A stretch of 48,437 bases of DNA, taken from the NCBI GenBank assembly GCA_022822865.1, contig JAJDYJ010000072.1:1-48437 (forward strand), read 5' to 3'. Position numbers and translations under genes: made by a program. Source of the DNA: Pseudomonadales bacterium (GTDB taxonomy: Bacteria; Pseudomonadota; Gammaproteobacteria; Pseudomonadales; Pseudohongiellaceae). Numbering within the stretch: the first letter of the stretch is position 1; each line of letters opens with the position of its first letter. This document shows positions 25,620 through 34,081 of the stretch, piece by piece. The notes beneath the pieces are model-generated. The model saw only the letters and a program-made list of their open reading frames with translations, was not told where the DNA came from and did not search any database.

Positions 25620-25786
25620 CTAGGAGCCTGCGCCGTGGAAATTCACGGCTGCAAATCCGCTCTCATCCACGCCTTTAGCCGCTCGATTTCGTTGCATATC
25701 CACCAATATGCGCCTCAACCGATCGGCTAAAGGCGCGGCGATAGCGAATTTTCGCTTTCGCGAATTCCCACGGCGCAGGCTCCTAG
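25620..25786. repeat. 167-bp palindromic intergenic element (MITE/REP-like)
   Basis: The whole gap is an imperfect palindrome. CTAGGAGCCTGCGCCGTGG at 25620-25638 is exactly repeated, inverted, at 25768-25786. Inside are a second pair based on CGCCTTTAGCCG at about 25670 and 25725, and a central stem GCATAT/ATATGC near 25694-25711. Arms are about 80 bp, so the transcript or single strand would fold into one long hairpin. The stop codon (TAG) of the acyltransferase gene lies in the right-hand CTAG. A similar end occurs at 48299. It looks like a mobile palindromic element inserted between two genes. Confidence 0.75.
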
Positions 25787-26730
25787 CCGCCGGATGACTG
25801 TCGATAGAGGTCGGGGTCGCCGGCTTCCCGGGTCTTGAAGCGCCGGTGCAGCCAGAGGTATTGGTCCGGCTGCTCGCGCACCGCTTCCTCGACCAGGCGG
25901 TTGATCCTGATGGCGTCTTCGCGTTCATCGCCGCTGGGAAAATTATCCAGTTCGGGGCTGATGCGCAGATGGTAGCCTGAATTATCGGGCTTCCGGTAAT
26001 GGCTGAGGAACAGCACGGGCGACCCGTTCGACTCGGCATAGCGGCTGGTGGCGGTGATCGTGGCCGCTTTCACGCCGAAAAATGGCGCGAAAACCGCCCG
26101 GCGCGGGCCGTAATCCTGATCCGGCGCATACCAGACTACCATCCCGTCACGCAGACAGCGCAACATGCCGCGCACGTCGCGCCGCTCGACGACTCGCGGA
26201 TACCGGCGCCGGCGGCAATTGACCATGACGCCGTCGAACAGGGGATTCTCGTGCGCCCGATAAGTGACCGCCATCGGATGAAACAGGCTGAGCAGGAATC
26301 CGCCGATTTCAAGGGTGGTGAAATGCGCGGCGACAAGCAGCACGCCGCGGCCTTTGGCAACGGCCTCCCGCAAATGCTCCAGTCCTTCGATACTTGCGCG
26401 CGACCGAAAGTCTTCCGGGTCGCGATACCAGGAAATCGCGACCTCCATGAGGCCGATTCCGTTCGAAACGAAAGTCCGGCGCGCCAGCCGCCGCAACTCG
26501 CGGGAATCCAGTTCGGGAAAGCAGAGCCGCAGATTGACTTCGCAAATATTCCGGCGCCGCCGCGCCAGAAAATAACTGAGACGCCCGATGCCGGCGCCGA
26601 GCCTGAGCTGCCAGGAATACGGCAACCAGGCGACCGCCCTGCCAAGCAGAACGAATATCCAGACAGGCCAATAGCGGGGAGCGATAAATCGCCGCAAGCG
26701 AACAAGCTCGCTGGAAACATCCCGATTCAT
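25783..26730 (-). CDS. Lipid A biosynthesis acyltransferase (LpxL/HtrB family)
   Basis: A 315-residue protein, close to LpxL length. I use the ATG at 26730 (MNRDVSSELVRL); an in-frame ATG at 26787 lies in the promoter region. A hydrophobic N-terminal segment (YWPVWIFVLLGRAVAWLPY) anchors it in the inner membrane. The catalytic HX4E motif is AAHFTTLE (H136, E141). YAPDQDYGPRRAVFAPFFG and ATITATSRYAESNGSPVLFL are also typical, and QYLWLHRRFKTR closes it. It transfers an acyl chain from acyl-ACP to Kdo2-lipid A. It sits next to LPS core genes. The stop codon falls within the end of the adjacent palindromic element. Confidence 0.9.
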   Translation of the reverse strand: MNRDVSSELVRLRRFIAPRYWPVWIFVLLGRAVAWLPYSWQLRLGAGIGRLSYFLARRRRNICEVNLRLCFPELDSRELRRLARRTFVSNGIGLMEVAISWYRDPEDFRSRASIEGLEHLREAVAKGRGVLLVAAHFTTLEIGGFLLSLFHPMAVTYRAHENPLFDGVMVNCRRRRYPRVVERRDVRGMLRCLRDGMVVWYAPDQDYGPRRAVFAPFFGVKAATITATSRYAESNGSPVLFLSHYRKPDNSGYHLRISPELDNFPSGDEREDAIRINRLVEEAVREQPDQYLWLHRRFKTREAGDPDLYRQSSGG

Positions 26731-26880
26731 GCGGCCAGAATCCCGACTCGCCCAAGAAGCCGTTACCGTAGCTAAATCCAATTCCAATTAAAAGCTGGTT
26801 CAATGTGGAACGGTCGGCGATGCCGATATAATGCCCCGATCGAAAATTGATCGAGAGTAAAGCCGCAACCGGAGACGTAT
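26731..26880 (+). promoter_or_regulatory. Divergent promoter region with -10 TATAAT for the M20 gene
   Basis: The 150-bp divergent gap contains TATAAT at 26827-26832, which would give a plus-strand transcript starting near 26839 and a leader of about 40 nt before the ATG at 26881. No good -35 is seen at 17 bp; TGTGGA at 26804-26809 is the nearest. The leftward promoter for the acyltransferase gene is not clear. Confidence 0.35.
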
Positions 26881-28347
26881 ATGAAAACCTTGTTCCCCAG
26901 ACCCCTTGCGCTTGCCGGGGGTTTCCTGTTCACCCTGATCAGCCTGTCCGGCAACGCCCAGGACGATAAGGATCGGGTCGCGCAATCGATCGACGCGAAG
27001 GCCGGACACTATGGCGAGATCGCCCAGCAAATCTGGGATCTTGCCGAGGTGGGCTATCTGGAAAACGAAAGTTCGGCCTTGCTGCGGCGCCAGCTCGCGG
27101 ACGCCGGATTCGAGATCAGCGCCGGCGTTGCCGGCATCCCCACCGCCTTTGTGGCTTCCTGGCGCAATGGCGACGGACCCGTCATCGGCATCCTGGCGGA
27201 GTATGACGCCCTGCCCGGGATCAACCAGGATCGCAACCCGCTACGCACGCTGGTCGATCAGAAAGCGGCCGCGCACGCCTGCGGGCATCATCTTTTCGGC
27301 ACCGGCTCGGTGGCGGCCGCCATCGCCACCAGGGAGTGGATGCAGTCGAACGGGACGGAAGGGGAAATTCGCCTGTACGGTACGCCTGCCGAAGAGGGTG
27401 GCGCCGGCAAGGTATACATGGTCCGGGACGGGCTGTTCGACGATGTCGATGTGGTGCTGCACTGGCACGCCGGCGACGCCAATTCCGCCGACGCCACCAG
27501 TTCCCTGGCCAACAAGTCGGCGAAATTCAGATTTTCCGGCGTTTCCGCACATGCCGCGGGAGCGCCCGAACGCGGACGATCCGCCCTGGACGCGGTGGAA
27601 GCGATGAATCACATGGTCAATCTGATGCGCGAGCACGTGCCCATGGAGACCCGCATCCACTACGTGATCACCTCGGGTGGTTCAGCCCCGAATGTGGTGC
27701 CCGATTTCGCGGAGGTTTACTACTATGTGCGCCATCCGGATCCGGCTCAGGTCACGCAGATTTTCGACCGCGTGGTGCAGACGGCCCAGGGGGCGGCGCT
27801 CGGCACGGATACGGACATGTCCTTCGAAGTCATCCACGGCCTGTACAACATATTGCCGAACGTCTCGCTGCAGGAAGCGATACACGCGAATCTGACGCGT
27901 GTCGGCGGGGTCGAATACGACGCGGAAGAAATAGCGTTTGCAAACACCTTGCGCGAATCCCTGCCGGCGTCCGCTCCGCCGATCGAAGCCGCCGCGAGCA
28001 TTCAGCCCATGGTCGTCGACGAAGAGGCGAGAGGAGGCTCCACCGATGTGGCGGACGTGAGCTGGGCCGTCGCCACCGGCGGCATGCGGGCCGCCACCTG
28101 GGTTCCCGGCACGGCTTCCCACTCCTGGCAGGCGGTGGCGGCCGGCGGCACATCCATCGGCAACAAGGGCATGATGGTCGCCGCCAAGACACTGGCCATG
28201 ACGGCGATCGACCTGTTTACGCATCCGGAACTGGTGGAAGCGGCGCAGGCGGAACACGCCGGGCGCTTGCCCGACAACTGGCGTTATGAACCGTTGGTGG
28301 GAGACAGGGCGCCGCCGTTGGACTACCGTTTGCCTGCCGCCAATTGA
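26881..28347 (+). CDS. Exported M20-family amidohydrolase (AbgB-like)
   Basis: A 488-residue protein with a signal peptide (FLFTLISLSGNAQD), so it acts in the periplasm, unlike cytoplasmic AbgB. Metal-site motifs of the M20D group are present: EYDALPGINQD, HACGHHLFGTGSVAAA, YGTPAEEGGAGKVYMV and HWHAGD. The dimerisation domain starts at FRFSGVSAHAAGAPERGRSA. The C-terminal SHSWQAVAAGGTSIGNKGMM matches AbgB-type enzymes that split p-aminobenzoyl-glutamate or related N-acyl amino acids. The substrate here is unknown. It is convergent with the DUF1501 gene (15 bp gap) and appears to be a single gene with its own promoter. Confidence 0.88.
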   Translation: MKTLFPRPLALAGGFLFTLISLSGNAQDDKDRVAQSIDAKAGHYGEIAQQIWDLAEVGYLENESSALLRRQLADAGFEISAGVAGIPTAFVASWRNGDGPVIGILAEYDALPGINQDRNPLRTLVDQKAAAHACGHHLFGTGSVAAAIATREWMQSNGTEGEIRLYGTPAEEGGAGKVYMVRDGLFDDVDVVLHWHAGDANSADATSSLANKSAKFRFSGVSAHAAGAPERGRSALDAVEAMNHMVNLMREHVPMETRIHYVITSGGSAPNVVPDFAEVYYYVRHPDPAQVTQIFDRVVQTAQGAALGTDTDMSFEVIHGLYNILPNVSLQEAIHANLTRVGGVEYDAEEIAFANTLRESLPASAPPIEAAASIQPMVVDEEARGGSTDVADVSWAVATGGMRAATWVPGTASHSWQAVAAGGTSIGNKGMMVAAKTLAMTAIDLFTHPELVEAAQAEHAGRLPDNWRYEPLVGDRAPPLDYRLPAAN

Positions 28348-28362
28348 TTCCGGCCGCGGCGA

Positions 28363-29835
28363 TCAGGCAATGATCTGCGGTATCGGTTTGCCGCTGATGT
28401 CCGACAAACGATAATCGCGGCCGCTGTAGCGATATGTCAGCTTCTCGTGGTCGAGGCCCAGCAGATGCAGGATGGTGGCATGGAAGTCGTGGGGCGAGAT
28501 TGGCTGCTCCTGGGCCTTGTAGCCCCATTCGTCTGACGCGCCGATCGCCTGGCCGCCCTGAATGCCCGCCCCGACCATCAACGCGGTCTGGGTGCCCGGA
28601 TTATGGTCGCGGCCCACGCCGCGCTGGGATATCGGCATGCGGCCGAACTCCCCGTGCCACAGGATCAGGGTGTCATCCAGCATTCCCCGCGACTTCAGGT
28701 CGGCGATCAGTCCGGCGATGGGCTTGTCGGATTCCGCCGCGTGCAAGGTATGGTTTTCCACCAGGTTGCTATGCGCGTCCCAGGTGTCAGTGTTCTGCAC
28801 GCCGACGCCGCCCATGAAAAGCTGGACGAAGCGCACGCCCCGCTCCACCAGGCGCCGGGCCATCAGGCACTGTTTGCCGAAGGGTTCGGTGAGAGGGTCG
28901 TCAAGTCCGTACAGTCTCCTGGTGGCCTCGGACTCGGTACGGATGTCAATGGCCTCCGGCGCACAGCCCTGCATGCGATAGGCCAGTTCGTAGGAGGAAA
29001 TCCGCGCGGCCAGTTCCGAATTGCCCGGATACTTCTCCATGTCCATGCGATTCAATTCCGACAGCACTTCGAGGCGCGCCCGTTGCCGCTCCGGCGTCAT
29101 CGATTCCGGCGTTTCGAGATCGACGATCGGGTCTCCGCTCGAACGGAACAGCGTGCCCTGATAGCTGGCCGGCATGAAACCCGAGCCCCAGTCGTTCGGA
29201 CCGCCGAGCGGTCCGCCGCGATAATCCGTCATCACCACGAATGCCGGCAGGCTGGAACTTTCGGAACCCAGCCCGTAGGTCACCCAGCAGCCTACGCTGG
29301 GAAAGCCCATGCTGATCTGGCCCGTCTGCATCTCGTAGGTCGCCTGGATGTGATCGTTGGATCTGCCGTACAGCGACTTGACGAAGGCGATATCGTCCAC
29401 GTGCGCGGACAGATGCGGGAACAGTTCCGAGACCCACATGCCGCTTTCGCCGTATTGCCTGAATTCGAACGGGCTCGGCATCAACGGGCCGGGCATGCCC
29501 TGGCGGACGGCGAATTTTTCGCCGATCAGGTCTTCCAGCGGCTGCCCCGCGTACTTGGTCAGCGACGGCTTGTAGTCGAAGGTATCGATCTGGCTCGGCC
29601 CGCCGCTCATGAACAGGGAGATGACGCTTTTCGCCCGCGGAGCGAAATGCGGCGGCTTCGGCGCGAAGGCGCCGGGAAACTGCTCCGTGCATTGGGCTCC
29701 GCCGCCGGGTGCCTGTTGCGCGAACGCCCGGTCGTCGTGCAACAGCGAGGCCAGGGCCAGGCCGGCGACGCCGCCGCCGGACTGCATGAGAAAGTCCCGG
29801 CGCGACCAGAATTTCTTTTTCGGCTTGTCATGCAT
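28363..29835 (-). CDS. DUF1501 (sulfatase-like, Tat-exported) protein
   Basis: A 490-residue protein starting MHDKPKKKFWSRRDFLMQSG, a twin-arginine signal (SRRDFL) followed by a hydrophobic helix, so it is exported folded. Internal motifs FMSGGPSQIDTFDYKP, QMGFPSVG-type loops, LWHGEFGRMPISQ and GRDHNPGTQTALMVGAGI are those of DUF1501 (PF07394), an alkaline-phosphatase-superfamily relative common in Planctomycetes. The end GLDHEKLTYRYSGRDYRLSD is also typical. It is 4 bp downstream of the DUF1549/DUF1553 gene, its constant partner, and they should act together in the periplasm. Role unknown; polysaccharide or sulfate ester handling is a guess from related gene clusters. Confidence 0.9.
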   Translation of the reverse strand: MHDKPKKKFWSRRDFLMQSGGGVAGLALASLLHDDRAFAQQAPGGGAQCTEQFPGAFAPKPPHFAPRAKSVISLFMSGGPSQIDTFDYKPSLTKYAGQPLEDLIGEKFAVRQGMPGPLMPSPFEFRQYGESGMWVSELFPHLSAHVDDIAFVKSLYGRSNDHIQATYEMQTGQISMGFPSVGCWVTYGLGSESSSLPAFVVMTDYRGGPLGGPNDWGSGFMPASYQGTLFRSSGDPIVDLETPESMTPERQRARLEVLSELNRMDMEKYPGNSELAARISSYELAYRMQGCAPEAIDIRTESEATRRLYGLDDPLTEPFGKQCLMARRLVERGVRFVQLFMGGVGVQNTDTWDAHSNLVENHTLHAAESDKPIAGLIADLKSRGMLDDTLILWHGEFGRMPISQRGVGRDHNPGTQTALMVGAGIQGGQAIGASDEWGYKAQEQPISPHDFHATILHLLGLDHEKLTYRYSGRDYRLSDISGKPIPQIIA

Positions 29836-29839
29836 GTCG

Positions 29840-32455
29840 CTATCTCCTGTACAGGAACTCGCTCAGGTTGAAGATGACATGAGTGAGATCTTCCAGCGAG
29901 CCGGCCGCCACCAGTTGCCGCGCGAGGGCGGCCTCCTCCCCGGCGGGCGCCCGGGCCAGGGCGGTCCGATACGCAAGATCCACCTGCCGCTCCACATCGT
30001 AGGGGGCCAGCTCCTCGATCCGGCGCGCGAACAGGCTCGCCTGTCCAAGTACGAACGGGTTGTTCATCAGGGTCAGGGCCTGGGGCGCGACGGTCGAGGT
30101 ATTGCGATAGGCCGCCGTGATGTTCTGGTCCGGCAAATCGAATGTCTCGAAAAACGGGAAGGTCAATGTGCGGCGGCGATAGACGTACAGGCTGCGGCGC
30201 CATACTTCCGGCCCGTCCGCCTGTTCGTCCCAGCGGCCGTAAGCCTGGGCGGTGTCCAGGATTTCCTGCGGAATGTACGGAAATACGGGCCTGCCGCCGA
30301 TGCTCAGGTCGATGCCGCCGCTGACCGCCATCATGACGTCGCGGATCGCTTCGGCTTCCAGCCGCTGCGGCCGGTAGCGCCATAGCAGATGATTTTCGGG
30401 GTCCGCGGCGGCGTTCCGTTCACTGTCGTAGGACGAGGCCATGGCATAGGCTTCGGAACTCATGATCAGGCGATGCAGATCCTTGGTGCTCCAGCCGTTG
30501 TTCATGAATTCCACCGCCAGCCAGTCGAGCAATTCGGGATGGCTGGGGCGGTCGCCGACGACGCCGAAGTTATCCAGGCTGGCGACGATGCCGCGGCCGA
30601 AATGATGATGCCAGACGCGATTCACCCAGACCCGCGCGGTCAGGGGATTGTCCTCTGACGTAATCCATTGCGCCAGGGCCAGCCTGCGGCCGGAAGTACG
30701 GCCGTTGGGCCGGGGAACCGCGGTGGGCGGGTCGCCGAAGGTCGCCACGGTGAGAAATTCCGGCTCCATCTCCGGACCGGGGCTGAACGGGTCGCCGCGG
30801 ATCAGGAATGGCGACGGCGGCACTTCATAGGCGCCGGGACCCTGGTGCAGGAAACTGCCCGGTTCCTCCATTCTGATGCGGCACTCGGGGCAGCCCAGCA
30901 CATTGTCCCCGGCCCGGTCCGGCGTATAGCGGTAATCGCCGTCGGTAACGACTTCCATCATAGCCGGCTGCGCCGGCCGCTGCGCCTCGATCTCCTCGAT
31001 CTGCCGCCGCAGGAATTGCCGGCTGACCTTGTCCGGCTCCGACATGGCGGCGTCCACCTGGTCGCGAGGCACGCCGATGGTCAGAACCTGCGCGGCCAGC
31101 AATTGCTGCCCGTCGCTGCGCTCCTCTTCCGGCGTGAGCACCGCCTCCAATACGTCCTGGGGAAAATCCCTGCGGATTCGCTCGATCTTCAGTTCCGTCA
31201 AATAGGGTTGTTCGATCTCCCTGATCCGTTCGCGAACCGCCGAAACCCGTTCGTCCAGTTCCGCTGTCCTGGCGAGGTATGCGAGGGCCTGATCGTCCGG
31301 CAACATCGGCCAGTCGGTTTCCACGTAGCCGAAAATCGAGGCCGTCATGCTGTAGTAGTCTTTCTGCAGGATCGGATCGAACTTGTGGTCGTGGCAGCGG
31401 GCGCACTGGATCGTCATGCCCAGCACGCCCCGGCCCAGGGTCGCGACGACATCGTCGAGATAATCCCAGCGCCGCTCGGGGTTGTCCTTTTCCCGGAAGT
31501 TGACTCGCGGCCCCGCGCGCAGGAAGCCGGTGGCTATGCGGGTCTCGAAGGTGGTCTCGTCGAGTTCGTCGCCGGCGACCTGTTCGGTGATGAACCGGTC
31601 ATAGGGCTTGTCGTCGTTGAAGGCGTCAACGACGTAGTCGCGATAGCGCCAGGCGTTGGCCCGGTCCACATCCTGCTCGTAGCCGTCGGAATCGGCGTAA
31701 CGCGCCACGTCCAGCCAGTGACGTCCCCAGCGTTCGCCGTAATGGGGGGAGGCCAGCAGCTTGTCGATCTGCCGCTCCCAGGCCCCGGGGGCGGTGTCGG
31801 CCAGGAAGGATTCAAGCTCCTCGACGGTGGGCGGCAGACCAATCAGATCCAGATATGCCCGGCGCAACAAGGTCTCTTTATCGGCCCGCGGCGCCGCGGC
31901 GACGCCCTGCTCCCGGCGTTTCCCCTCCAGGAAGCGATCGATGGGATGGTCGAAATCGTCAACGGCGGGCGGCGGCGCCTGTTCGGGCAGCCGGAATGCC
32001 CAGTAGTCACGCGCCGATGCCGGCACTTCGGTAGCAAAGGCCGAGAACTCGCTGGCGGCAACGGTGGTAGCCGGCCCATCGTCCCATACCGCTCCGGCAT
32101 CGATCCAGGCCCGGAACTTTTCAATATCTTCCTCCGGCAGGGGCACGCCCAGCGGCATGGCGGGACCTTCCATGCCGGCAAGTTGCCGAAACAGGGGGCT
32201 GGCGGCGGCGTCTCCCGGCACGATGGCCGGGCCGCGAATGCCGCCTTCGAGGGCTTTTTCCCGAGTGCTCAGATCGAGCCCGGAGCTTTGAATCGCCGGG
32301 CCGTGACAGTTCCAGCAGGTGCGCTCCATGATCGGGCGAATTTCATGGCTGAAGAATTCAGCGTCGGACTGGGCCTGGGCGGCAATGGGGGGAAAACCGG
32401 CGACCGCCAGCGCGGCGGTCAACTTCACCAGGTCAGAAACTGACAGTGATCGCAT
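29840..32455 (-). CDS. Planctomycete-type cytochrome c with DUF1549/DUF1553 domains
   Basis: An 871-residue exported protein. The ATG at 32455 has GAGG 5 nt upstream; a GTG two codons earlier is less likely. After the signal peptide comes a PSCyt1 heme domain with CWNCH (about residue 47) and FRAWIDAGAVWDDG. A PSCyt2/DUF1549 domain follows (HPIDRFLEGKRREQ, LLRRAYLDLIGLPPTVEELE, ERWGRHWLDVARYADSDGYE) with a second CxxCH, CARCHDHKFDPI. The DUF1553 domain has LAQWITSEDNPLTARVWVNR, HHFGRGIV and RRSLYVYRRRTLTFPFFETF. It forms an operon with the DUF1501 gene. Covalent heme suggests an electron-transfer role in the periplasm. The substrate is unknown. Confidence 0.92.
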   Translation of the reverse strand: MRSLSVSDLVKLTAALAVAGFPPIAAQAQSDAEFFSHEIRPIMERTCWNCHGPAIQSSGLDLSTREKALEGGIRGPAIVPGDAAASPLFRQLAGMEGPAMPLGVPLPEEDIEKFRAWIDAGAVWDDGPATTVAASEFSAFATEVPASARDYWAFRLPEQAPPPAVDDFDHPIDRFLEGKRREQGVAAAPRADKETLLRRAYLDLIGLPPTVEELESFLADTAPGAWERQIDKLLASPHYGERWGRHWLDVARYADSDGYEQDVDRANAWRYRDYVVDAFNDDKPYDRFITEQVAGDELDETTFETRIATGFLRAGPRVNFREKDNPERRWDYLDDVVATLGRGVLGMTIQCARCHDHKFDPILQKDYYSMTASIFGYVETDWPMLPDDQALAYLARTAELDERVSAVRERIREIEQPYLTELKIERIRRDFPQDVLEAVLTPEEERSDGQQLLAAQVLTIGVPRDQVDAAMSEPDKVSRQFLRRQIEEIEAQRPAQPAMMEVVTDGDYRYTPDRAGDNVLGCPECRIRMEEPGSFLHQGPGAYEVPPSPFLIRGDPFSPGPEMEPEFLTVATFGDPPTAVPRPNGRTSGRRLALAQWITSEDNPLTARVWVNRVWHHHFGRGIVASLDNFGVVGDRPSHPELLDWLAVEFMNNGWSTKDLHRLIMSSEAYAMASSYDSERNAAADPENHLLWRYRPQRLEAEAIRDVMMAVSGGIDLSIGGRPVFPYIPQEILDTAQAYGRWDEQADGPEVWRRSLYVYRRRTLTFPFFETFDLPDQNITAAYRNTSTVAPQALTLMNNPFVLGQASLFARRIEELAPYDVERQVDLAYRTALARAPAGEEAALARQLVAAGSLEDLTHVIFNLSEFLYRR

Positions 32456-32591
32456 CGTCACCTCGCGCAGACGCGTTTCGGGATCGATTGGGGTTCTCTC
32501 TTGTTAGGCCAACAATATCGGCTGGTTTCGCACTTGGCAAGACTGCGCGCGGCTTCATTTCGCCTGAAGCAAGGGGGCGGAACCGCTATGC

Positions 32592-32597
32592 TATGAT
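32592..32597 (+). promoter_or_regulatory. Possible -10 element for hldE
   Basis: TATGAT lies 18 bp before the hldE start, in the 160-bp divergent gap. It is preceded by a GC-rich tract and no convincing -35, so support is weak. Confidence 0.25.
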
Positions 32598-32615
32598 CCG
32601 CTTCGCCTGTTCAGC

Positions 32616-34076
32616 ATGAGCAAACAGCCCATGAAGCCGACCATGCCCGCCTTTCAGGACGCCCGTTTGCTAGTGGTCGGCGACGTCATGCTCGACCGCT
32701 ACTGGCACGGCAAGGCTTCGCGAATTTCGCCCGAGGCGCCGGTGCCCGTCGTGCGCGTCGGCAAGCGCGAAGACCGGCCCGGCGGCGCAGGCAACGTGGC
32801 CCTGAATATCGCCGCGCTCGGCAGCGCGGCCACCCTCGTCGGCGTCGTCGGCGCCGACGATACCGCCGGTGAATTGCGCTCGCGGCTCGAAGCCGCCGGC
32901 GTCTATTGCGAGTTTCTGCGTTCCCCCGACAAACCCACGATCACCAAGTTGCGCGTGATCGGCCATCAGCAGCAACTCATCCGGCTCGATTTCGAACAGC
33001 GCTTCGACGCGACAGATACCGAAGGCCTTGCCGGCAAGGTCGCCGGTCTTCTGGCGGAAACCCAGGTTCTGCTGCTGTCGGATTACGACAAGGGCGGAAT
33101 CGGCGATGTCGAGGAATTGATCGCGCTCGGCAGGAAGCAGGGGATTCCGGTCATCGTCGATCCGAAGGGCAACGACTTTTCGCGTTATCGCGGGGCAACC
33201 CTGATCACGCCGAATCTGGCCGAATTCGAAGCCATCATGGGTCCGAGCGCCAACGAGACGGAACTCGTGGCGAAAGGCGAGGAACTCATCAGGCGGCTGG
33301 AACTCGAGGCCGTACTCATTACCCGCGGCGAACTCGGCATGACGCTGATCCGGCCGAATGCGCCGGAATTGCATCTGCCGGCGCGAGCGCAGGAAGTCTA
33401 CGATGTCACCGGCGCAGGAGACACGGTGATTTCCGTGCTGTCCGCGGCGCTCGCGGCAGGGGAAAAGCTGACCGACGCGGTCGTCCTGGCCAATCTGGCC
33501 GCGGGGCTGGTAGTGGGCAAACTGGGCACGGCCGCCATCAGCGCTCCCGAGTTGCGGCGGGCGCTGATCGAGGAGCAGGACAGCGGCAGAGGCATCATGA
33601 GCGCCAGTCAATTGCACATCGCCGTGCAGGACGCCCGGGACCACGGCGAGCGCATCGTTTTCACCAATGGCTGTTTCGACATCATCCATGCCGGCCACGT
33701 CGGTTATCTCGACGAGGCGCGCAAGCTCGGCGACCGGCTCATCGTCGCGGTCAACGACGATGCCTCGGTGCGCAAGCTGAAAGGAGCGGGCCGGCCGATC
33801 AATCCGCTCGACCGACGCCTGCGGGTACTGGCCGGCCTCGGCGCCGTGGACTGGGTCGTGAGCTTCAGCGAAGACACGCCCGAGAATCTGCTGCGGGACT
33901 TGCGGCCGGACGTGCTCGTCAAGGGCGGCGACTACACGCTCGACGAGGTGGTCGGCGGCGAACTGGTCAAGTCCTGGGACGGCGAAGTGCAGGTGCTAGC
34001 CTTCATCGACGACTGTTCGACTTCCGCGATCGTCGAAAAAATGCGCCAGGCGGATGAGGAATCGCCACCCGATTGA
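32616..34076 (+). CDS. hldE: Bifunctional heptose 7-phosphate kinase / heptose 1-phosphate adenylyltransferase
   Basis: A 486-residue two-domain enzyme of ADP-heptose synthesis. The N-terminal PfkB-type kinase domain has LLVVGDVMLDRYWHGKASRI, RPGGAGNVALNIAALG, NLAEFEAIMG and the catalytic DVTGAGDTVISVLSAAL. The C-terminal cytidylyltransferase-like domain has FTNGCFDIIHAGHVGYLDEA, with the nucleotide-binding HAGH at about 358-361, then GRPINPLDRRLRVLAGL and VLVKGGDYT. It makes the donor used by WaaC and WaaF nearby. The length equals that of E. coli HldE. It is convergent with the aldo/keto reductase gene (5 bp apart). In P. aeruginosa the homologue lies in the same region. Confidence 0.96.
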   Translation: MSKQPMKPTMPAFQDARLLVVGDVMLDRYWHGKASRISPEAPVPVVRVGKREDRPGGAGNVALNIAALGSAATLVGVVGADDTAGELRSRLEAAGVYCEFLRSPDKPTITKLRVIGHQQQLIRLDFEQRFDATDTEGLAGKVAGLLAETQVLLLSDYDKGGIGDVEELIALGRKQGIPVIVDPKGNDFSRYRGATLITPNLAEFEAIMGPSANETELVAKGEELIRRLELEAVLITRGELGMTLIRPNAPELHLPARAQEVYDVTGAGDTVISVLSAALAAGEKLTDAVVLANLAAGLVVGKLGTAAISAPELRRALIEEQDSGRGIMSASQLHIAVQDARDHGERIVFTNGCFDIIHAGHVGYLDEARKLGDRLIVAVNDDASVRKLKGAGRPINPLDRRLRVLAGLGAVDWVVSFSEDTPENLLRDLRPDVLVKGGDYTLDEVVGGELVKSWDGEVQVLAFIDDCSTSAIVEKMRQADEESPPD

Positions 34077-34081
34077 GTCGT

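Noticed and set aside
25620-26039. A 139-codon minus-strand frame running through the palindromic repeat
   Set aside because: It is out of frame within the LpxL-type gene, and its C-terminus is just the translated repeat.
28603-29871. A 422-codon plus-strand frame opposite the DUF1501 gene
   Set aside because: The minus strand has a Tat signal and DUF1501 motifs; the plus frame has neither.
30668-32443. A 591-codon plus-strand frame opposite the DUF1549/DUF1553 gene
   Set aside because: It is the antisense shadow of a gene with clear domains; its translation has no family motifs and mirrors the GC codon pattern.
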